DNA of 64,000 nt from Eretmocerus hayati (taxonomy: Eukaryota; Arthropoda; Insecta; Hymenoptera; Aphelinidae), in assembly GCA_029851415.1 (NCBI GenBank), contig CM056742.1:156679121-156743120 (forward strand), read 5' to 3'. Shown here piece after piece: positions 12,022 to 26,600 of the stretch (its first letter is position 1; each line of letters opens with the position of its first letter). The notes under the pieces were generated by a model. The model did not search any database. It was not told the DNA's origin and was given only the letters and a program-made list of their open reading frames with translations. The translations under genes and the position numbers were made by a program.

Positions 12022-12587
12022 ATGCTCATCACTACTTTAGCTCGGCGACTGGCGATTCTTGGAACTACAAATCGAAACTGTAACCGTCGCTGCGTTCGAT
12101 TCCGGTCGTACCAACGACAGGTAATACAAGAATTCCACAAAATATTTGAATAAATCTCTCAGAATCAAAATTTTGGATGTCTATACAGAAATTCGAGACT
12201 GAAAAATCAACCTGTTGCGATTTTCCACTGTTTTGGAATTTTTCAAATAAGAGAGAATATATATGGGATCAAGACTTCCGAGTTTTCGAAGTTCCGGTTT
12301 ATAAGCACCTGCTTCCGGAACTCGTCCATTTCGGATGTGGACAAGGTAGTTTCTACCTGATGTAATGCGATTTCGATTGGGGATTGGTTGAGAGGATTAC
12401 GTTCAGAGCTTGGCGGGAGGTGCAAAGCAACCCTTTCATCTCAATATCTTCTCTCTTGCAGTGTCTGATGTTGGCGGTGCGCGAGGTGCTTTATTTCGAA
12501 CTTGAGTTTCAGTTGTGTCGCACCCAGCGCATCGAGCGGCTCGCGCGGGCGCGTGCCGTAAAACTGCAACGGCAACGTGACAAGTAA
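12022..12587 (+). CDS. Small two-exon gene for a 74-residue basic protein
   Basis: Exon 1 (12022-12120) encodes 33 residues starting MLITTLARRLAILG and ends at CAG|GTAATA. Exon 2 (12462-12587) follows the strong acceptor TTCTCTCTTGCAG and encodes 41 residues, then TAA. Both junctions are phase 0. The N-terminus has alternating Arg and hydrophobic residues and no acid, as in a mitochondrial presequence. The C-terminal half is an Arg-rich helix-like stretch (RTQRIERLARARAVKLQRQ). I do not recognise the family; a small mitochondrial protein is inference only. Another open segment (12166-12352) in the intron begins after TATACAG but cannot be joined to exon 2 in this frame. Confidence 0.45.
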
Positions 12588-14850
12588 TCTCTAAGCTTTA
12601 TTCAGTGATGACCCAGTGATACCGAAAAACAAAATTGTCTCCTGTTCTTTTATTCATCAGTAAAGATGAAGTATTAAGAGTGTCACTGTCAAGAAAAGTT
12701 CTTATTCCAGTAATCAGAAGGATACAAAAGTTTTGGATGCCAGAGTATTAGGTGTACCGAGGAGGTTGAAAGCTCATCTTTTATGCTATATATATGCAGA
12801 AGCTGCGCGGGGCGGTCCATTGCACCCCCGCGGGCTAACTGAAGCATTTACATAGACCGCTAGGCGCCTTCCAAAACATTTTAGATGCTGTTGTTAAAGG
12901 GATATTATGAGCGCAGAACACGTGCAACAACCATCTGCACGACAATAATCCGCTGAATCGTCTTGCTGACATGTCAATGAAGGTGAGCGCGTGCGCCTAT
13001 ATACACAATAGTATAATTATTATCCATTGCCATGTGTTTTTTGTGGATTCCGGTGAATTGATACACGGTGCATTTTTGTGTACAGGTGTCAGTGTATAGA
13101 TATACTATGTATTGTGGATAAGGTACAAATCCTCAACACGAGTGCTATCGTGCAAATTCACTATTAATTTACGTTACGGTAGTGCTTGCGTTGCGTGCAA
13201 GCACAACGAGTATATTATAGTTACAACTGATATAAGGTACAACATGATCGTGGTTGCTTTGCCGAAATTCCTTGCAAGCGTTCAAGCCTTGCATAAAAGT
13301 TGTGCATGCTGATGCATCTCTGAAACCGTAGTGGCTACTCGCTATACTTCTCTGTACCGTTACAATTTCTCAAACGAATAGCCCGCGAAATATTCTTTTT
13401 CCTCGCTTCGGTGAGCCGCCAGCTACATAAAACTGCTCCAGTTGCTTCTGTACGGTGTGGTCCATAAAAAAATGTATCTCGTTGAGGATAACTCTGGTAT
13501 TATAGAGTGCGGAGTGTGGGAACAGTTATGGATTTTACATTTGAACATCTTCGTGTTCTTTTAAGTGAAAAAAAAAAAAATAGAAACGTGCCATGATTTT
13601 TACGACTGAAAGCTCTCCGTGTGCTTGATGTCTTGCCCCATTTTTTTTTCTTGATGTTTGGAGGTATCCAACATGAATCACAACATATCTTTTAATTGTT
13701 ATTCTTTTATATCTAGTACAGATAATATTGTTTTTTGTTTTAGGGCACAATCAATCTATCTCAAGATAGTCAAGTATCTGAAAATTCTTTGGTATTAAAA
13801 TTTGTGGTGATTCTGACAGCGGGATTGATGCAAGCCTCTCATTCTTCGAAAAAATTGCAATTTAATTAATCTTCTATTAAAATCTTACGAAACTTATTCG
13901 TGGACTCTCCATACATTATTCAATATTATGAAAGAAAAGCATCAACCTTTATCAGCAGCAAGAGGCCTTGACTGCAGATATAACTCTTTTATTTGAAGGT
14001 GAATGACAGGAAAAAGTCTGGGTTGTATATCTTGATCAAATAGCAGCCAGTTTTGGTCAAATTAAGCCACTGGTACGATTGATTTTCTCGTATTCCAATT
14101 TCATCTTTGTTTTGAAATTTTGTATGGCTTGTGATAACTCCAAAACTTGTCTCAGTGAAATATTGTTTAATAAGTCGCATTTGTGTCATTAGCAATTTTA
14201 CAACTGCGTGATTCATCAGTGGGCCCCATTATGTCTTGTAATTCAAACCAACATTCGTTGTCAAAAGTTTGGAAAACAATGAAGAGTGCATCTGATTCTA
14301 TTGATATGATAATTGGAAATGAAAATTCAGAACCATGCATTGAACTAGTCGAGCGAAAAATGGAAAGATTTTGTTTCCGGCTTCAAGCTCAAATCAAAAC
14401 AAATCACTACCTTGGTAGAAATCTATCTCTGCGTAATACATCCATCAATGGCCATAAAATAGCCAGTTTTTAATAGACAACTGGGTAAAAATAGCAAATG
14501 TCTACCAAGGACTTGTGTGCTTTTTTTTATCACGAAGAGAAACTTTCAAAATTCTGAAGCCAGCATCCAGATCAATTTCTAGAACAACATTTTCAGTTCA
14601 GGTTCGAAATCATTGTAACCCTCTGATTCTACCATCTTTGTAATATGTACCTGGGTGCACCTGCCACCGATTCCTCCGTGCAAATTAATTAAATTAGTCC
14701 ACACCAAAAGCTTTTGACGATCGAAAAATGAAACCGCCTCCACGAGCAAATTATTAATGAGAGAAAGCCATACATCCAATAATAAAAAAGTAGAACACTC
14801 TCCAATATGCGGAACTCGTTGATTAAAGAAAAAAAAATCTAATCCCGTAG
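12588..14850. other. Region before ANKRD29; expected to hold its promoter and first exon
   Basis: The first ankyrin exon begins with a splice acceptor, so a short 5' exon with the ATG should lie here or further left. I could not identify it. A GC-rich patch near 12800-12840 may be promoter-associated. No other feature is supported. Confidence 0.3.
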
Positions 14851-17800
14851 AAGGAGTCACCGTGGGATGTGGAACTGCACTTGGCAGCTGCCCGAGGCGA
14901 TGTGAAGCGTCTCCAGGTCGTGCTAGACTCCGGTCGCGTCCACGTCGATTGCAAGGATAAGGTGAGCCAAATAAATTGAAAAAATACATCGTGCACCTGA
15001 TGGATTTGCTTATTGCCTCTTTGCGCTCTCGATTTTCTCAAAGCGCAGCGTGGTGCTACGCATTTGCAATTGGTTGGAGCGATGGGCGCGCGCTTCTAGA
15101 ATTACTTAGATCATTGTATTTTGTTACACGTAAGATTTTTTCTAAATTTCTTACAATTAGCTGCATGACTTTGTCGTATGAGGCTCTGACGATCAATTGT
15201 ATACAAAGGCAGTTCAAATTTATTTATTCAAGAACTACTGGACACGAACTTGTGTGCATACGACCACTAAAGCAAAGAGAGTGAGGAAAAAAATGTAAAT
15301 TTTTTTACCTCTCTAGAATTTCCCTAAGAGTTTATTCACGTACTCCCTCTTGGGTGAATCAATGTTTGACGTATAGTTGAGTGTGTAGTGAGCTAACACG
15401 AAAACTACACGCTGTTAATAAGTTTTTCAAACTTGATTAGTGTAAAGTTGTGAAAGCTTGGAAAGCTTGAAAATCCGATCTGGAAATAGCATTTATTCTC
15501 AATACAGCTATTCACAACCATAATCTGGGATTTTCATAACTTTTTCATTCGTAATTGTAATCTGCTAATCGATTTTTGTCTATAAATATAGTCAAAGTCC
15601 ATGACACTGACATTCGATTGAGAGAATCGATGTAATACATAATATATAAATACGTGCCACTCTGTGATGAAGTATACGAAAAGTAACGGTAGTCATTCAC
15701 AATAACACAGATAGCTCAGATTTTATCGACGTACTAATACTTGTGATATAATAAACGTAACGTCATTATCTGCAAGCTACGTCACTTTATATTAAGATTA
15801 TCCGCCCGGTAGGAGTAAATTAACCGCATCTCTTTCTATCTGATAAAACTGGGGTATATGTGTGTGTGTGTAGTGAGAAATTGTTCGAGTTTTATTGTAA
15901 ATTTAGTATAAAATCTGGGCATATAAATTACCTTCGTGATCTTTCCCGAATCTGACTGATCATGTTTGATTACAGGATGGAACAACCCCGCTAATTTTGG
16001 CAGCTGCCGGTGGTCACCTCGATGCTGTAATCGAATTGCTGCAACAAGGAGCCGAAGTCAACGCCAAAAGATTGGTAAGGAGCTATAAATGCACTGGCTC
16101 TTAGATAGAAAATCAACGTGATAGGAAATAAAAGAAAAGGTGAAAAGGAGAAGAATAGCACTTTGAGCAGAACGTGATCGGTTTTCACCATGATCTATCG
16201 GTATAAGAATATAAAATGAATGCTCATTTCAGTGAGATACAATGGTGTGTTATTTTTCTTCAACTTTTTGGTCAATGCTAAAACACTCAGAGTAGATGCA
16301 AAGCTCTTCAAATAGAAACTTATAAAAAATCACTCAGTCACATTTTGACTGACAGCTGCCATAATCTATTCGAGATATAGTGACTGGCAAAACGGAAGCT
16401 CGTGTCAAAACCGATCGTCTATCTCGGTACCACACCTTCACGCCTCATTGAACTATAATATACTCGCAGACCGGCATCAACTCAAGATCCACTACTGCGA
16501 TATTTTCGCACGATTGTAAAAAAATTAGTATCCTAAAAAATTGACCAATGCACGAAAAATCACCAACGCGGAAGTGATACAACCATAATAATGAATATAT
16601 TTAGGCCGAACCATCCATGAACAAAAGCGATGCATCGCATACACATCAAATCAAGTATGCTCGAGTATAGAGCACTTCCGATCGCGCCCACTCCGATTCT
16701 GAGGAAAAAAAAGCTTCTCTATGCAACTTCGAACGGACAACAATAGAATCAGCAAACTCGGTCTCATCCAAGCACGCATGATGATGATGATGGGTGTCAC
16801 CATCAGCAATATATGCAGGCTCAGAGAGTATAACGACCCTCATATGATGGTATATATAGTTGTCGCACGCATGAGACCGGGAAATACTTCGTCCAGTGTA
16901 TTTACAAGCTTGCATGTATACCTACCATACGGTACGATCGAAAGGACCATCGCCTTGCAAGAACGCATTTGATAGAAATAGGAGATAGGACGTTTGGAAC
17001 ACGCACGCGATGAAGCATGATCATACTTTTATATACGTCGGCGCTCCTTTTCTTTGAGATCACGCGCGCCTTCTGATGCTCGATCGCCCCCGCCTTTCAT
17101 CATAATAATACGTGCCGGGGCTGTGAATCTGGGTAAAAGCTATATACACTCTCCTTTTGGCGAGATTTTGCAAGAGTCTATTGTGAATTTAGTATATATA
17201 GGATATTATGAGAGTTCCCGCATGCACTTGGCGCATGCAGATATTATAAAGGGGCCGGGAGAGCGAGAGGTATAGTCTTATTGCGCTGATGCAGTATATG
17301 CGTCGAAAGTAAAGAGAGGGTCATGTCTGAGATAGGCATAGGTGTTTGAGTCTAGAATCAAGTGGAATATGTATAGCTTAGATTACTGAGATGTATAAGA
17401 GATTAGGGTGAAATCAAAAACTGCCTGGGATAATTTTGTTATTCAAAAAGAATTTCAAAAACTCAGTCATACGGGCGGATAGCAATTTTTTGATTTTTCC
17501 AAGCAGTATCAGATCAGCTAGAAAACTTGAGTATGTGGAATTCAGAATCATTGTCTCGTTCTGAGGGTGCAAGCTCGATTCTAAAAAGTGGAACGAAAAT
17601 CAGCCTTTTCTCTGAATTTTACACGAAAATAATATTTCTGTCCTTTCAAAGATATTTAGAAGATGAGTATGAATAGAAAAGCGGGTAAAAAGTGTACAAA
17701 CTTTGGAGTAATATGAGTTTGAATAATTAGACATTGAATAGTATCAATGAAGAAAAACTCCATATGATGCTCATAGGAAAGCTCTCAAAAGTAAAAAAAC

Positions 17801-20800
17801 AAATTTTAGAGCAGAGATAAGAATGTACGAAAGTCAAATTTCATGAAAAGCCCAATCTATGAATCAGATCACGGAAAAATATTTGTCTATAACATATTTC
17901 AGAACCCCTCTCATTTGATTGATCCGATCGAACGATGAAAGTTGTAGATTATCTTCAAAGAAGGTAAATAAATCAATTTGAGAGAGCCATTTCCAAAAAA
18001 TCAAGTTGGACAGAAATGGAATAACGAGGTCATTTGTAAGAAGATTCGGTCGAACTCCAGATTGATTCTGACTACTTCAAATATCTTATTCCACATACTC
18101 GAGATCTCTTTCTAATTCTCTAGCTCACCAATAGCTTTTTGACCAATTATTCCATATATTGAATTTTGGTTGATTGGAACAACCTTGTGCACTTCTACTG
18201 ATACTCATATTTTCTCGTGGTGTGTACTTCTCAGGGACTGAGACATTAAACGCTTAATCTCAAGCGATGATAATGATTATTCGCAAGCCCCTTGATATAA
18301 CGTATAAAATACGCGAGTAAAAAGCTCTTCCTGGTCATGCAGTGACTTGAGAATGATTATATCTTGCAACAACGAGATGATTACCGAGCATTTTGTAATG
18401 GAAACGGTAGCAGCAAAAGGAGATGAATATCAAGGAAAAGCATTTGTCGGACTGAAATCCTGTCTGCTTAGACAAAACGAGCAAAAAAACTAGTACATAT
18501 GAATTCAACACGAGCTCTTTGCATCTGTTCAACCAAATTTTTCCAAAATTTCGTCAAAACTGGAAAAAAATATTCTATACTTCGGTATATTCACCTCGAA
18601 ATTCACATCAGAAAAGAGTTTGGTTTGAATGTTTTTGGCTATAACATGGAAGTCAAAGTTTACACGTCCCACATTGGTTGCAGGTGTAAACTTGACGATT
18701 GCCCCCGATTTCTTTAGGCGGTGACGCGATTCATCTGTTTCTAGTTTTATATTGTTTGCGTACCCGCAAGTTGCGCAACTTGAGGAGCTTGAAGCGCTTC
18801 GTACATTCTAATACTGCCACGAGCGAGAATTTTCATACTCCCCCTGCCCCCCGTCTACATATGTTTGGTTAACAAGCTTTTGTCACTTGCAATCCGTCTT
18901 CTATTTATACTTACTTTCAACTCGAACTAAAATCACTACCTAACATCCATCACATGTTTTTTTTTTTACTGTTACAGAACGGTATCGAATGCCTGAATGA
19001 CAATATTGGCAAATCAGATTTTATTTTTACTTTTTAATAGATTGAAACGCTATTACATGCTAGTTTTGAGTGGTTTCGTTCTGGATTCGCAAGATTAGTT
19101 ATGAGCGCTAAAAATTGGAACGTTTCATTTCAACTGACATACGTCAAATATAATCTGCAAAGTCATGAATGCACAGACGGGCTCTTATGCAAACGATTCC
19201 GTGGACGATGCACGGCTTCTAGAAATGGCTATACGCCTACCTATCGTATCGGCTTAATATTTACCGAGCTGCAATCGCCAATACATGCATGTATTAGGAG
19301 GAATCATATTCAAGATGTCGGACCCTCGTGATGCCCAGTTTGAGGCAAAATTTTATGCCGAAAAGTTTATAATCAGTTTTCACGAAACAGTCGAGATCAT
19401 TCGTTCCGGTAGTCAAAAGAGCTTCGCATTATGTATGTTTTTTTTTTCACGCGCTCAAAATTGATCAAGTATACAGTAAATCACGTTTCCGTGAGTTTTT
19501 GACGTATTATTCATTAATTTTAATGAGTAAGGTATTTCTTAACGGGGAAATTTTTTCTTTTTTCCAGTCCCGATTATTGCGGGTATGTTTAAATTTATCC
19601 AGCCAGGTGATGATTAGCTGCATTTATTCATTAATTCTACTCGGAGCAAACGTGGATTAAAAAGAGGCAACGATTTTTTAGCTTCCATTTGCGCTCCAAT
19701 TCATCTAGATAATAAAGATAATAATTGATCCTATTCATTTCGTGAAATAAGATGTTGACCATCGTTGAGTACAAGGAATTAATAGATGAGGTAAAGTGGG
19801 AATTTCCTACATTTCGGCAAAGTTCTTTTTGAAAGTGTGAAGCTATTCGATTGTATCAGTCATTTATATTTGGAGCAATTCACGTCAACTCTCGAAGCGT
19901 GATTTTCAAGTATATCAAAACAGCTCTTTTTTGAGCGTTGGTCTTCGGCCTCAGATTCGACCCAAAAGATATAGGAAACATCATATCCGATGTATTTCTG
20001 CCCCGTAAACGCTAAGATGGGTATTATCAAATCTAAGTAGGTAATATTAGACCAGATCTGTAACTGGCATACATATAATTTAACCATCGAAAAGTCAATG
20101 GCTAATTTTACCTGCCCGAGTAAAGGACTTTTTGACACACTTTGCTTGGAAGTATTTTTTTCGCACTGATTTTCCATTTCCTCACACAGTTTATCAAAAA
20201 ACACAGTTCGATACACGGGGGTTGAGACCTATTTTTTTGTATTCTCGTGATGATTCTGACTCTCGCCTACGGCTCGGGATGGAAATTCATCACACGGGCG
20301 CGTAAACAAAATTCTACACCCTTGTATCGAAATGTATGTATTATTTTTCCATTTGCTACATTATAGTTTTCAGTTTTTTTCCAAATCATGGACTGAGCTT
20401 AAAAAAGATTTCATACCTTAGCATCTCTGCTGAACGTCAAATGTTGAGCTGTAAAGAGAAGAGCTCTAAAGTTGATGTACCATGAAACCGCATTGATGTT
20501 TTTTTAGACTTCTCAATTTAAGCGTGAAAATGACTGCGGGAATAATATTGGAACAGTTCTAAGTCAAGTCCAAGAAAGAAACAATAGCTAAGGCATCATT
20601 TCATTACCGTTAAAAAAAGCTATAGCCAACCCATTCATGCAGAACATGAGAGTTTCCTACAATACTAGGATATCTGCGGTATCAGTATAATGGATAAGTA
20701 TTTGTCCAACTCTGGGTCGGCACCTAACACAATCTATGGAGCGCATTCGCTCCTCTAATTATAGGAAGTGAGCCCCAACCGCAATGAAACGCAAAAAAAT

Positions 20801-23800
20801 CTCAGGTGCGGGATTGTATCTTCTGAGAACAATCGAATAGCTAGTTAGACTATAATTTTTATACTTATGACTATAATTTTTTTTTCCAGAAGACAGTTCG
20901 TGAATGATATTTTCTACTCGTCTCGGAAAAAGAAAAATGGTCCAGCTCAATGCTTCTTGGACTTGAGAAATTACTACATTAAATTGAGAAATAGTTACCA
21001 AATGTCTAAACGGCGTAAATTTATGAGTACAGAATTTTAGCGATACTCAGGACCTAAGATTCTTGTCAATCGACTGTTATTGTTGAGCATTTTTTGAAAA
21101 CTAGGACACCATTATCTCAGTGAGCTACCATACAAGAAGACCAACCACAAAGAAAAATCCATCCATATAGATAAATATTATCACAAAATTATTTTGGCTC
21201 CCAAAAACAATGCATTCACTTCACATCTGAATTGAATCCCACATACACTCCATTCAAGAGTCTCTACAAGTGCGAGGACATGGGGTACTTAATAAAATCA
21301 AAATTGCGCTGATCGATCGGCTATATATTATTCACGACATTCACCGCGTCAACTCTCAACTATCTTTCATAAATCGCAATCACAATATCCCTGATTGGTT
21401 AAAGAGTACGTCCGACCACACAGCTGTACACCAATAAATGGACTCTCAATACCGACAATAAAATTCAGCGAATCGCAAAGCTCGATCGCGATATCTCGGT
21501 ACATACACCTGAATAGACCACACATCAGTCTTTCTTATTCACAATTTGAGTTGGTCGAGGATTAATAGCTAGCCGAGAGGCGAAAGTGCCAAGCCCATAT
21601 ATTACCCCTTTGAATCTCAGTGCGAACTTTAACTACACGCGGAATAAAAGCCACGTGCTCGCGAGAAATACACCGGCAATATATAGATTATGTTCAGTGG
21701 CGGCTCCTGTGCGAGCCTCGGGCGCCGGTGTTGCGACATACGAGAAAAAAAAAAAGAACGAAAGACCTGCCGCTTACCTATTGCTCTACAGGTCGCCGAC
21801 CTCAAATGAATTTCAAAGATCCCGCGCTGCATTGACCCTATATACATTCTCTCGGCACACGAGCCAATTTGTGAGAGCTTGCGGGGCCTCTGTGCATACA
21901 AAATGAATTTTGAGTGAATGGAAGGAGAGGGGGGGGGGAGGTTGTCTATTCTTGCTTCACTACTTTAGAAATGGATTTGAACTTTTTTCTACCTAGAGTC
22001 AAATCGGTGATTTAGAGGCGAGAGAAATCGATGATTGAGAATACGAATTTGCACGAGCGGAACGATCTGGTGGTGAGTGGCCGTGCGCGCATTTTCTTTG
22101 AATGAAAGCGTATATGGGCTCTTATGGGTGTTTGAGCGATTGAGTACTCTTTGCAAATAGTGAGCGTTCGCTTTCGATGTCGATGGTGAGGTCACGAAAT
22201 TTCGATCTGAGGGACCGATTTGATGAGAAATGATTCATGTGATTAAATTGTGTACTTTCAATGATATCGCACGGTTCCCAAATAAAGTACTGACGCGGAA
22301 AGTTTTTGATATTCAGTATCAAATCTACTCTTCATTGAGATAACGAAATTTTTGGCCGTGGTTATTGAACAATTTTTTTAGCGTTCGCTATCAAATTTTG
22401 AATACTTTGTTTAAGTTTTTAATTAAATAATTATTGTGATAAGAGCTAAATCAGATCGGTTCTCCCAACTTCACAGAATGTAGTACGACGATTAATCAAA
22501 TTAGACCTATTCATTTTCAGACGGGTACAACGGCTCTATTTTTTTCTGCCCAAGGAGGCTATAAAGATATCGCCGAGCTCTTAATCAACAGTGGCGCTTT
22601 CGTTGATTCTTGCAGTATCGTAAGTATATATCCTTTCAAATTTCAATACGCATGAACGGGCTTATCCCGGCGGGCGTACCGATAAACAAACAAATTCTTG
22701 GTAATAGACTTTACCTTTGCTCTTCAGCTATTCGCGTTTCTCGTTGAATCAAACTTCCGTAGAATCATTGCAACTGATGATTAATGGGTACTTGCAATTC
22801 ATACTTCATCATACATTGCTCACTTCACGCAAACTTTTCTTCATTATTATAAGACCTCATAATTGTTACTCATCTGTCCGGAATGTCCAAAAATGCAAGA
22901 ATAAGCACGGTGCGCGCCTGGCGAGGATGAGTTTAACAAAAATGACAACGGAAACTGAAAAAAGGGTGTTTTTGTACGAATCGTCACTATTCAATCTGAT
23001 TTCGAGCGAAATCGTATCAGCTCCTTACTCCCTACGGAAACAAAAAATTTTTTAGACCCCATAGAGAGTGCAAAGTTTATTTTTTGGACTATAAAATCGA
23101 TTAAGAATAGTGGAAAAACTATCTGAGATATGTCTGCAATTCGTGGTCCGCTTTCGAGCGGAATTACTCGTACACTTACCTTAGTTAGATTGATCAAGAA
23201 ACTCTTGCAGGTTCTCTTGATTGCATTGAAGAAAATAGTGGAGAATTATCAGAAAGCGCGAGGTTTTTTGCGAAAAACTCGGGCTCATAATACATGATAT
23301 TATGCAATCCTTTTGAGTTTTGTGATGAATCTACCTACAACGTCTTGTGTATATTTGAAAAATCTATAGAAACGTGTTCGTGACATTTTTTGCTATAGCC
23401 CACCTCTTCTGAGTATTTGCGAGAAAACCGCGAAGAAGCGAAGAAAACGAGGATTCACCGAATTTCTTCATAAGCAATGTATGGGGAATTCTTAGTTTGA
23501 CAATCATTCGAAACAGCGAGATGATACGATTTCGCTCGAAATTAGGTTGCATTCGTGACGATTCTTACAAAAAGACCCCTTTTCAAGTTTTTGTTGTCAG
23601 ACAACCCGCTAAGACACGAATCTCACGACAGTCACGGAATTCACTCCTGCATGCCCAACCATCTCACTTTTACAGTGCCAGTTATGGATCATGAAAAATA
23701 ATCAAATTCAACCATGATTAGGTTCGCAGGAATGAATTCCGTGTCGTGTCGGGCGGTGTCGTGTCATGAGATTTGTGTCGTAGCGGGTTATCTGTCATCA

Positions 23801-26600
23801 CCTAGGGTGATTACAGATAAAGCGCTACGCCATGATTTTGCGCCACCCCACGACGCGCTATCGCACGCCACGACTCAAAAATCCATTCCAGCGAACCCGA
23901 CCATCGATGGATTTGATTCATTCTCGTAATCTACGGTTGATACTGTAACAATAAATCCAGTCCATCAATGGTCGGGTTCGCTGGAATGAATTTTTGGGTG
24001 GTGGCGTGGTGCAAAATCGTAGCGTAGCGCTTTATCTGTCATCACCCTACGGGTGATGACAGACAACCCGCCACGACGCGATTCTTATGCCATTTCACGA
24101 CACGACACCACTCGACACGACACATAATTCATTTTGGTGAACCCAACTATCGATGGATTGGATTCATTTTCACAGCCCATGACTGGTTCTAACAAATCCA
24201 TCGATGGTTGGCTTCATCGGAAAAAATTACGTGTCGTGTCGGGAGGTGTCGTGTCGTGAAATGGCATGAGAATCTCGTCGTGGCGGGTTGTCTGTCATCA
24301 CCCTAAGGCTTAGATAACCGTGAGAATTCTGTTGTGCTTCCGCACCCTTACCTCTCTTCCTTTTTTTCCAAAAATTTTCATACCTTCCTATATACGCAGG
24401 ATGGCGGTACACCTTTATTCGTAGCATGCCAGTGCGGGCATGTGGACGTTGTCGAGGAGCTGGTCGCAAAGGGTGCCAATGTCAACGCTCACATGAAAGT
24501 ACGTATACACAAATATTGCATAAATCGGATGAAAAAGTTTCAAAAATTATAATCGAAAATAAAATTGCTGTTGCAAATTAAATACTGTTCGTAACTATAT
24601 AAGAATCTATACTATACGCTTACAGTTTCGACCGAATGTAGCGTGCTCGAGTGTTGTTAACGCACATGAACTCGCTCACCTCTGCTTTATAAATGAGATC
24701 ACGCAAAGATGACGCTGAATTTGATGAAATGCACGCGACTTACGAGTGAAAACAAGATTATTAGAATGAGCCAAGTCTAATGTAGATATCAGGAGCAGCT
24801 GTAGTTGCACGCATTTTCCATAAATATATTATTTTTCGCTGTAAAATTTAAATCGAATTCGGTGATAACGAGATTTCTGAGAACAAAATTTCAAGAGCAG
24901 TTTGCAAAGATCAGATATGAATCATTCATGATTTTTACAGATTTGATTTCTGATACTTCCTTGAATATTTCTATGCAATTATTTGACCCATCTTTTTCTA
25001 TACGAAAATCTAAAAGACTACATTGATTTGACACGACACGATTGAACGGGCTTCTTTTGCTGAAGTTACCTTTGTTATCTATATTGGACTAAAAAGAATA
25101 ATTTTTCAAGGACGGCGCGACAGTGCTTTTCATAGCCGCGCAAAATGGTCACGTGCAAATCTTGGAGTTGCTCTTGGCTCACGGAGCCAAAACAGAGGCA
25201 GCTAGAACAGACGGAGCTACGCCACTTTGGATAGCAGCACAAATGGGTCACGATCACGTCGTGAGAAGGCTCCTCAAATCCGGTGCCAAAGTTGACGCTA
25301 CGAGATATGTGAGTCTAGAGGCAACATTGATTCTATACTCTCAAGAAAATGAAAGAAATTCCGATATTCCTACGTCAAAAAGATCTGCTCAATATTGATT
25401 AAATGACCAATACTCTGGATAAATGGTGTTGCATGCCCGGCGAAATCATAGTCTGGGTTTCCAACTTCCTATTTTTAGATAAATGTCTACTTCTCTATGG
25501 CATATGAAATGCATCGATATGATTTTTCGAATGTATGGCTCAATACGCTTCCAATTATAACATTTCCAAGTCTTTATAGAAATGAATTTTCCTAACGAGC
25601 TGATGCATACTTGTGTCAGTATTCTCCCCAAAAAATGATGGCGAGATTAATTGGATCACATTTTGTTCTAGGATGGCGCAACACCTTTGTTCAAAGCCTC
25701 TCACAAAGGCCACACAGCAGTCATTGGCGAAATACTCAAGTACCGTCCAAATCTTGGAATTCTTCCTGTAAGCATCATTTATTACGAATACAAATAATTT
25801 TCATCTTATGAAATCACAGCGAATGCTGCAACAGCGTACCGATCTTGAAATAAAAATAGACCGAACCAGTATTTATCCAAAATTATTGTCAAATCTTCCA
25901 AACAGCAGAAAAAGCGATTTTAAGACATTTTGCGGAGTAACAGAATACCTTTATGGTTATTCTCATTTCATACCACATTTTATAGCCTCCGAACCAGTTC
26001 AGTTCAAACAATACACGGCCAAATACCAATTGGCCAACAGTAATGATAGCTCAGCGTTGACACGCGATACTAAAACAAAGTCGATGTATCTCTCAAAAAA
26101 TGATGTCGCTGACTTTCAATGTATTTGTGAATTTACTTAGAGGCACGCGCCCGGGAACACGAGTAATTTCGAATAATTGATAAACGACTCGACAGCCTTA
26201 TCTGAGATATCTATTTTTATCGCCCGATTTTCATTTTATTTAGTGATTGGTCGATCCATCGATCATAAAATACACTTTCCGGTCAATTTGATACCCGTTA
26301 CTTTCAGTGTGATTCATGTAGATATCTCAAATATTCTCACGATATTCATCAAACCGACTCAAGGTATGTATAATTTTCAATATAGATGTTTCACACTTTC
26401 AGAATGGGGAAAGCGCTCTTCATGCCGCGGCACTGATGGGCCACATTACGGTGGCACGTCAGCTTATCGGAGCAGGCTCAGATCCCCTGTTAATCAATCA
26501 AGAAGGGTTCACTCCGCTTCAGTTGGCCATCAGGCATTCACAAAATCAGGTTGCCAATTACTTACAAGAAAAAATTCGGTCAAGGACAGTACCTTGCTGA
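14851..26600 (+). CDS. Ankrd29: Ankyrin repeat domain-containing protein 29, 5' exon not found
   Basis: Seven exons join in frame: 14851-14961, 15976-16074, 22521-22619, 24400-24498, 25111-25308, 25672-25767 and 26403-26600, giving 299 residues to a TGA. Every junction is phase 0. Most exons are 96-99 bp and carry one ankyrin repeat; the 198-bp exon 25111-25308 carries two. Repeats show the usual DG(A/T)TPL..AA..GH...V..LL..GA..N pattern. Collinear segments such as SGRVHVDCKDK at the start and NLGILP near the end match vertebrate ANKRD29, which is about 300 residues long. The protein is essentially all ankyrin repeats and probably a binding scaffold; its function is not well known. Only the short first exon with the start codon is missing. 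Introns range from 0.36 to 6.4 kb. Confidence 0.9.
23720..24310. repeat. Array of inverted GTGTCGTGTCG / TGATGACAGA repeats in an ANKRD29 intron
   Basis: Segments containing ATCTGTCATCACC, the palindrome TCATCACCCTACGGGTGATGA, GTGTCGTGTCGGG(C/A)GGTGTCG and CATCGATGGATTTG recur three times in alternating orientation. The 23720-23920 and 23955-24140 blocks are inverted copies, and a third partial copy runs to about 24306. No open frame is associated. It looks like nested copies of a short palindromic transposon. Confidence 0.6.

Noticed and set aside
12177..12365. 62-codon frame as a middle exon of the small gene
   Set aside because: It can be entered in phase 0, but its only donor leaves phase 1, which ends exon 2 after 14 codons; skipping it gives a clean frame.
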